Source: Brachynemurus nebulosus
Lineage: Eukaryota > Arthropoda > Insecta > Neuroptera > Myrmeleontidae
Direction: 5' to 3'
Assembly (NCBI GenBank): GCA_035578155.1
Contig: JAPWDM010000012.1
Location: forward strand, 15,163,619-15,227,618
Length of the DNA stretch: 64,000 bases
Within the stretch, counting starts at the first letter, position 1. The number at the start of each line of letters is the position of its first letter. The notes under the pieces were generated by a model. That model saw only the letters and a list, made by a program, of their open reading frames with translations. It did not search any database and was not told the origin of the DNA. A program made the position numbers and the translations under genes. Shown piece by piece: positions 57,878 through 64,000 of this stretch.

Positions 57878-59120
57878 ATATAAATATTATTTAGAAAACT
57901 GTTAATCACACAAGATTAACCGAGGTTTTACCAGGTCGTGATTGGAAAAAAGTTGAAAAACGCTGATATAGGCCCTAAATTCTCTCAAAATTTGAATCAA
58001 AAAAAAATTTTTTTTCAAAAATTTTCTTGACTTAAAAAGAACCGTTTTGAGATAAGTAAGTTCTGCCGATAAATTGTTAGAAAGCTGCATACTATAGTAG
58101 CACCATACATATGCTAGCCTATATTAAACGTAAGTAAATACATATGTTTAAATATACCACTGTGAAAAACCCACTGGAGACTTTTCCTGTGAAAATTCTT
58201 TTAATTTAAAATTGATTATAAAACGTGAACAGAAAAAACGAATCTTTTCCCGGGACCATTTATTTATCCTTTAATGTCGCCTTTTTGAGTCAATTCGTTT
58301 AAAATTGATTGACTCTATATTTCTTTCTGTGCTCTAATTAAAGGCAAGTCAACATAGTAGACGTCGTGGGACGACATTTGGATAACATAAAAAAAAAAAA
58401 ATAAACTTATTAAAGCAAAACAAAAATATACAAACGAAAAAACTTTGCTATTTGAAAAGTCAGTCAATATTGATAAAAAATAAACAGAAAAGTATGGTTG
58501 TTAACGTGGTACGTCCACACCTGCGTCATTCACCAACACATTTACATTCAATTTTTAAAAAGAAACGTAAAGGAGTGTGAGAACCTACTTTGACTGACTA
58601 ATAACTAGTCGTGAGATATAAGTTGTACTTGCGCAAACAGTGCACCGTACAATCAGTAATTTTTATGGATTTTCTTTAATAGTAACATATGAAAGTAGAA
58701 GAATTATTTTTCCTAACGAATTTTTATTCCCTACTTGGTCTCTTTCCGCTTACCAAAAGGAAAGATGTAGTAACTGAATATATCAAGTTTGGCTACCTGT
58801 TTTTTTAAGTCAACAAATTATATAAATATTATTATTAATTTCTTTGGAATTTCAAATCAAGGGGCAGAAATTGTAATATATTTTTCATGACCAAATTTAT
58901 CAATTATTCCTTCTTCCTACACTTCTAGAACTCTTTTTTAAACGCTCAACATAACATATACATATATACCCCGTTTCAAATACCATTGAACATGACACAT
59001 CGTTAAAAAATTAAACAATTCTTATATTCGAAACAAATCAGTCTTCTATTTTAAAAACAAACTGCAAATTTAAAATTTGCGTAATTGCAACAATGAAAGA
59101 GATAAAGCTAAGAAAACTCC
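57878..59120. other. No gene seen
   Basis: AT-rich sequence, short frames only. Confidence 0.35.
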
Positions 59121-59124
59121 TTAA

Positions 59125-59815
59125 GGTACCATCACAGTGTAATTCTGCCGAAAAGTAGACAATTTTCACAATTTTTTTCGGATGGAAATAATGGGGGAAT
59201 GGGATTGAATTTTTTTTTAAGATTAATACCACTATTTAACAATTCAAAAATATTTTTTTTATTCATTTTTATTTATTTTTTATAATTATTATAATTTTTT
59301 GAAAAAAGTGTCTTTAAAAAAGGGCGAAAATCGGTGCCCACGATTGCGGCCGCAGTTTTCATCCGAATAAAAAAAATCAAATAGATTATAAATCTGTAGG
59401 TAAGCCGCTATGTACCTATGGGAGCTTTTTTTTTTTCTTTGAAATTTGAAAAAATGACGGCGGTTTACAGTTTTCCGTGTCAAAAAATTGGAAGATTTCA
59501 AAAGAAAATAAAAGCTCCCATAGGGACCTAGCGACTTACCTACAGATTGATAATCTATTTGATTTTTTTTTTCGGATAAAAACTGCGGCCGCAATCGTGA
59601 GCACCGAATTTCGGCTTTTTTTAAAGACACTTTTTTAAAAAAATTATAATTATTATAAAAAATAAATAAAAATAAATAAAAAAAATATTTTTGTATTGTC
59701 AAATAGTGGTATTAATAGTAAAAAAAAAATTCATCCCCATTCGCCCATCCTATCCATCCGAAGAAAAATTGCGAAAATTGACTACTTTTTGGCAGAGTCA
59801 CGCTGTGATAGTACC
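59125..59815. mobile_element. 691-bp TTAA-flanked palindrome
   Basis: TTAA at 59121-59124 and 59816-59819. Ends GGTACCATCACAGTGT and complement GGTACTATCACAGCGT. The arms are complementary for about 320 bp each, for example ACTGCGGCCGCAATCGTG against its complement at 59341-59358. The loop, at about 59445-59490, includes GACGGCGGTTTACAG. The 137-codon minus frame is a by-product of the palindrome. Confidence 0.85.
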
Positions 59816-60030
59816 TTAAATTCGTAAGTGATGAATTATGCTTAAATTTAAGTGAAATAGACGATAATTACCGGAAAGAAAGAAAATTATTCACTAATAA
59901 TATCTCCGCAGAATCCACAGAAACATAATGACCTGACTTGGACAATAAAATTATTGATAATTCGTTAAGAACCGTCACTATATTATACAGAGCGTTCATA
60001 AAGTTCCGGAACAGCTGAAAATCTCAGTTA
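59816..60030. other. No gene seen
   Basis: Short AT-rich spacer. Confidence 0.35.
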
Positions 60031-60388
60031 ATATTAACTTTATCGAAAAATAACCCGGACAAAAGTTTCAAGGGAAGAAATGAGGAACTAGAAATTGACC
60101 TCGAATTTAACCTTGACCAAAATTTGGAGGTCAATTTTGTTTTTTTGTTTTTTTTTTTTAAACGGAAACCTCTATTTTTGACCTCGGATTCGGAAAGAGC
60201 GGGAAATTCTACGTTCAAAACCATATTCATACTTCATATCCCAAAATCGTGTGAAGGTCATAAAAACGGAAAAAATATGATACTGGTTGGTCAAGGTCAT
60301 GTTCAAGGTCAAATTCGAGGTGATTTTCTGATTCCTCATTTCTTCTCATGAAACTTTTGTCCGGGTTATTTTTCGACATAATATTAGT
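60031..60388. repeat. Foldback of about 360 bp
   Basis: CGAAAAATAACCCGGACAAA faces TTTGTCCGGGTTATTTTTCG; GAAATGAGGAA faces TTCCTCATTTC; CCTTGACC faces GGTCAAGG. Several AGGTCA half-sites sit in the arms and loop. Confidence 0.75.
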
Positions 60389-60778
60389 TCAGTATGACAT
60401 TCAAATTGAAACTGTTTAAAAATTTGAGTGCATAGAAAAATCACTGACTAAAGTAAGTAAACAAGTGTGGACCCAGCCTTACCAAACATGTATACTATTC
60501 CTAGATATATCCATATCTTGTCGAAGTAAAATGTCGTTATTATGTAGTTATGAAAGCAATGGCACAGTAGTAAAACCATGAAACCACCATCACCAACCGA
60601 CTCACTGACTTGCAAACGAAAATTTCGTCGTCGTCCCCGTTCCACGAGAGTACAGAGAATAGTAGGTACATTATACGTTATGTAGATGAATATATTTTCA
60701 TTACTCGGAACATTTAACACTCACTGTATTAAACAATGAACACCAGTTTCTACTTTACAGAGTTTCATACAAACACAT

Positions 60779-60780
<2 letters not shown>
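60389..60780. other. No gene; one orphan terminus
   Basis: GTGTGGACCCAGCCTTA at about 60466-60482 resembles the right end of the CGAACGAA elements but has no partner or subterminal repeats. Confidence 0.4.

Positions 60781-60855
<75 letters not shown>
60781..60855. repeat. (TA)n, left flank
   Basis: Pure TA run. Confidence 0.96.
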
Positions 60856-60857
<2 letters not shown>

Positions 60858-61323
60858 GTGTGAGTTTTTTTGAGAGTTGCCACTTTGATTACAGCCAAAC
60901 CGTTGATTTAATCGAAAAATTGTTCAAATAAGAGTTGTAGATATCGAGGGGCAACCGATTGCTATAGTCAGGAGCTTTATAGCTCTTATGGTTTTCGAGC
61001 CATAATACAAACTTATAGATTTTTAAATGAGACTATATATTAAGTTTTCGATAAAACTGATCTAATCCGTTGATTAACAATGGATTAGATTAGTTTTAGA
61101 TTAAATGAAAAAAAAAATATTTTACTCAAGTTTAACTTTTGAATTTTTCTTTAATTTATCAATTAGGTGGTAAAAATATCCATAAGTACTTGAGGCTACT
61201 TCAACCGATAGTGTTCTGGTTGGTTATATTTCTATTACATCCAAGAAAAGAACCTTTTCCAGTACCATTCCTATCATACAAATTTGGCTGTAATAAAAAT
61301 GGCAACTCTCAAAAAACTCACAC

Positions 61324-61325
<2 letters not shown>
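60856..61325. mobile_element. TIR element inside (TA)n
   Basis: Ends CCGTGTGAGTTTTTTTGAGA and the complement CCGTGTGAGTTTTTTGAGAG, continuing as GTTGCCA...ATTACAGCC, about 40 bp. Both sides are (TA)n. TA-target element of Tc1/mariner type, 470 bp, no transposase. Confidence 0.78.

Positions 61326-61417
<92 letters not shown>
61326..61417. repeat. (TA)n, right flank
   Basis: Pure TA run of about 90 bp. A 175-codon frame runs through it and is an artefact. Confidence 0.96.
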
Positions 61418-61418
<1 letters not shown>

Positions 61419-61788
61419 CATCCAGCCAAAAATGGGGTTGCATGCACTCTACGACCAAAAGTATTGAAACATATTGCTTTATACCGTGTGGCCCTCCGAA
61501 TTTTGTTAAAAAATCCAATTTTTCAAAGGCAAAAATTTGTACAGGTGCGAGTAAAGCTTACGTGCGAAATATTTGTAACTCTCTAGGGATTATAAATTCA
61601 AGATTCTTCGTTAAAACCAGTATACTAGTAATTTACCGATATTTTACTTCCGAGACTCTATATTAACACTATATAGGGTCCGCGCATTCTCACAGTAAAC
61701 TTCCCCAGGGCCAGACAATATTTTAAATTTGAATTTATTATTAATAATATTAATAATTTATTATTAATTATTAATATTAATATTATTT

Positions 61789-61792
<4 letters not shown>
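61418..61792. other. Unassigned; ends in ATT-rich sequence
   Basis: No gene recognised. 61738-61792 is (AATAATT)n-like and leads into another TA run. Confidence 0.35.

Positions 61793-61850
<58 letters not shown>
61793..61850. repeat. (TA)n microsatellite
   Basis: Pure TA run. Confidence 0.96.
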
Positions 61851-61854
<4 letters not shown>

Positions 61855-62062
61855 TTACGAAATAAGTCAGCATATGGAAACATGCACGTTTTTAATAAAG
61901 ATAATTCAATAACAGTCAGACACACTAATATCTAATAGTAAACAAATTTAAAACACAAAAAAAAAAAAAAACAATTACAAAAAAGGTATCATCACAATTA
62001 AAGAGTATGTTTGTCATGTTGGTTACTAGTTGGTCGGTACCTGTTTGCGGTAACCAAGCTGA

Positions 62063-62338
62063 TCACGATCGGCCTCGACAGTTGTTCTGGCTATTTTCAG
62101 ATGCTGAAAAAGCAGATTGGAAGGTAGCAAAGTCATTGTGATCTTGTTTGAAATATGAATATTTTTCCCCATCAATTTTAGTTCCGCTTTTGTCTATCGA
62201 TCCGTTTGTCTTTGTCCGTCCGGCTGTGTGTTTGAAGTTCACACCAAGTGATAAAACTTCAGAAACATTTAATCGATCTTCGACCGAATTTTTCAGATAT
62301 TCCCAGTTCCCAGACTGTCTTTCATCATGGAATTTCAT
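62063..62338 (-). CDS. Unassigned 91-codon frame, hydrophilic
   Basis: This is the only frame in the window that looks protein-like without sitting in a repeat I can identify. It starts MKFHDERQSGNWEYLKNSV, is rich in D/E/K/R/S/N, has no signal peptide or membrane segment, and ends SENSQNNCRGRS. The region is visibly less AT-rich than its flanks. It could be an exon, a decayed gene piece or a chance frame; in-frame codons continue upstream for about 8 residues before a stop. The overlapping plus-strand frame (62148-62366) looks like its shadow. I recognise no family. Confidence 0.28.
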   Translation of the reverse strand: MKFHDERQSGNWEYLKNSVEDRLNVSEVLSLGVNFKHTAGRTKTNGSIDKSGTKIDGEKYSYFKQDHNDFATFQSAFSASENSQNNCRGRS

Positions 62339-62948
62339 TACAACCTTCCAAGAAGTTTTCTTTTAGTTTTGTCGAAGATTAGGAGAACAATATTAAAAAC
62401 TTACAAGTGGTGTTTTATTTCATATCTGTATAATTTAGACTATGATTTTTAGGGCTCTGAAAAATGGCTGTAAAATTTTATTTTCCTTAAATTAACAATT
62501 TAAATCAGTGAAATTTACGAAACTAATATGTACCATTATTTTATTATCTTATTCAAAATTTAAAATCACACAGTATCATTTTTTTTTTACTTGTAACTTA
62601 TTTTTCTAAGAAAATAGTATAAACACATAAATATATTTTGTAACTATAACATAGAAATATGTGGATAAATACTTACATACAACATGTACTCTGCGGTCCA
62701 TAATTTTTCGACTACTTAGATTTTAAATTTTTGTTAAAATTTAAGTATACGATATGTACCTACATATGTGTATGTTTGTATGTACAAATGTTGACCGTAT
62801 TGTAACTTTTAATAAAATTTCATTAGTGTGCACTCTACTGTACAAACTACAAAACTGCAATTTTCAAATATATCAACAGACTTATAAACCAACTCAAGCT
62901 ACGTATTTATAGTCCCCATAACCAAACTCAACTTAAATAATTCACTGA
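62339..62948. other. No gene seen
   Basis: AT-rich spacer. Confidence 0.35.
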
Positions 62949-63115
62949 TTTGAGCGTTACTTTGTGATAATCCATATTGTAAATAAAACAAATTTTTATT
63001 ACTTTGCAAATTATCACTATTCTATTTTGACACTATTTTATTTTTGTAACAAGTTTTGTCAAAATAAAATAGTGATATTTTGCAAAGTAATAAAAATTTG
63101 ATTTATTTACAAACT
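62949..63115. repeat. Dispersed repeat plus hairpin with arms of about 58 bp
   Basis: 62949-62982 matches 2081-2115. From 62982 the arm TTTTTATTACTTTGCAAATT with CACTATTCTATTTTGACA is mirrored at 63055-63115. The loop is about 20 nt. Confidence 0.78.
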
Positions 63116-63711
63116 CAACTTATTGATGCTATAATGTATTTTGGAAATTTTTGTGAATACTAATTTGTATATTTGTAATTGTTAAGCCAAATGAAAAATG
63201 TATGTATAAATTAATAGTGTAACAGTAACTGGAGCAGCGGCGACTGCGTAATTGCGCGAGTGTGTAAGTAATATCATTAAGAATCAAGTTGCGTACCATA
63301 CTTTATCTACGACTAACAAGAAATTCACTATAAGTGATATAAATCTGATACTAATACAAATATATTACAAAGTATATCAAACTTGTAACAAATACCAACT
63401 TTCAGTTACTGGATAAAAATTTTGTTAAAAGTGAAGTAAGCTGTGTTACTTCACCCACAACCGTGCGTAAAATTTTGCACAACCGTATTGAAATCTCACG
63501 AAAATCATAGAGAAATGCATTTATTCAATCTTCATATCTTTAAAATATTATGCTTGATATAACACTTGTTAAAATTGTTCAATCCTGATAATTTTAGTTT
63601 AATTTAAACTTCATTCTAAATGTTCATCTTTAATTTTGGATTTTTCTGAGTGATTCTCTTGAGTTTTCTTCAACAAATCTCAATTTCAGTTTCCAAATTT
63701 ACATCATGAAA
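63116..63711. other. No gene seen
   Basis: AT-rich. A short TTACTTCAC/GTGAAGTAA dyad lies at about 63431-63445. Confidence 0.35.
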
Positions 63712-63715
63712 TTAA

Positions 63716-63890
63716 AGGGGACCGCTAGTGTGACGTTTTCAAAAAATTGGAAATTTTTTTTGGATGTTTCAATAGTCTATACCTTTAAAAATAACATAAT
63801 AAAATTTCAAGTGCATAACTCAAATAGTTTTTGTGTTACAGCTATCCGAAGAGTGGATTCTGATTTTCATTGTTAACGCTAGAACGACAA
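63716..63890 (+). mobile_element. Terminal fragment of TTAA family T3
   Basis: Follows TTAA at 63712-63715 with AGGGGACCGCTAGTGTGACG. It matches the right end of 56978-57873 in reverse complement as far as TTCATTGTTAAC, then diverges. Only one end is present, so this is a truncated or rearranged copy. Confidence 0.7.
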
Positions 63891-64000
63891 ACTTATTTTT
63901 TCTACTCTTAAACTACAAACTGGGGTATATATTTACCCCACGGCATTTTTGGTTGTAAAATCGACTTGACAGCAGTAATTTCACTTATAATGACATGAAT
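63891..64000. other. Window end, unassigned
   Basis: Contains a GGGGTATATATTTACCCC dyad at about 63922-63939. Too little sequence to assign. Confidence 0.35.

Noticed and set aside
59289..59702. 137-codon minus-strand frame
   Set aside because: It spans both arms of the 691-bp palindrome, and its sequence is mirrored noise.

Overview
The window reads as AT-rich, repeat-dense intergenic DNA from an arthropod, most likely an insect. I base this on the transposon content: Helitrons with TC and CTAG ends, PIF/Harbinger with a MADF fragment, pogo-like transposase remnants, hAT miniatures, TA- and TTAA-flanked foldback elements, hammerhead-like motifs of the Penelope type and a tRNA-derived SINE. 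I found no convincing host protein-coding gene. All open frames are short, and the longer ones run through (TA)n or sit inside transposons. The only coding traces I accept are transposon fragments: a MADF domain at 48.5 kb, a pogo-type C-terminal zinc finger at 20.2 kb, a weaker pogo catalytic-core fragment at 27.0 kb and a weak psq-type helix-turn-helix at 55.2 kb. One unassigned 91-codon frame lies at 62.2 kb.

Layout. 0.3-2 kb: an old repeat with a natural filled site for a 456-bp Harbinger MITE, then a Helitron. 3.2-5.2 kb: a 120-bp tandem array ending at a hAT terminus. 5.7-6.7 kb: a 610-bp palindrome between two (TA)n tracts. 7.8-13.6 kb: a hammerhead-like motif, Helitrons, a TTAA element and a 32-bp minisatellite. 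14.6-18.4 kb: a hAT MITE, foldbacks and a second hammerhead-like motif. 19.2-21.2 kb: a pogo-like element nested in a larger TIR element. 22.6-27.8 kb: further hAT, mariner-like and TA elements. 30-37 kb: Helitron, an 890-bp palindrome, a TTAA element and an inverted Penelope-like unit. 38.3-41.3 kb: a probable long hAT holding a minisatellite, another hAT and a TA element. 41.8-48.9 kb: SINE, TTAA element and Harbinger with MADF. 49.1-51.3 kb: a three-element nest. 52-56 kb: a TIR element with repeated subterminal motifs, tRNA-like sequences, a Helitron and a pogo-like element. 56.6-64 kb: tandem repeats, TTAA elements, palindromes and (TA)n.

How the parts relate. Many families occur twice or more here (for example 13.1/40.3, 9.6/46.7, 11.4/30.0, 0.3/15.0 and 26.6/31.2 kb). 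Comparing copies fixes element boundaries and, in two cases, shows the empty target site. The unusual features are the amount of long palindromic DNA and three independently degenerated hammerhead-like motifs with self-complementary stem III. Everything is from reading the sequence by eye; family names rest on terminal motifs and target-site duplications, and no database search was run.
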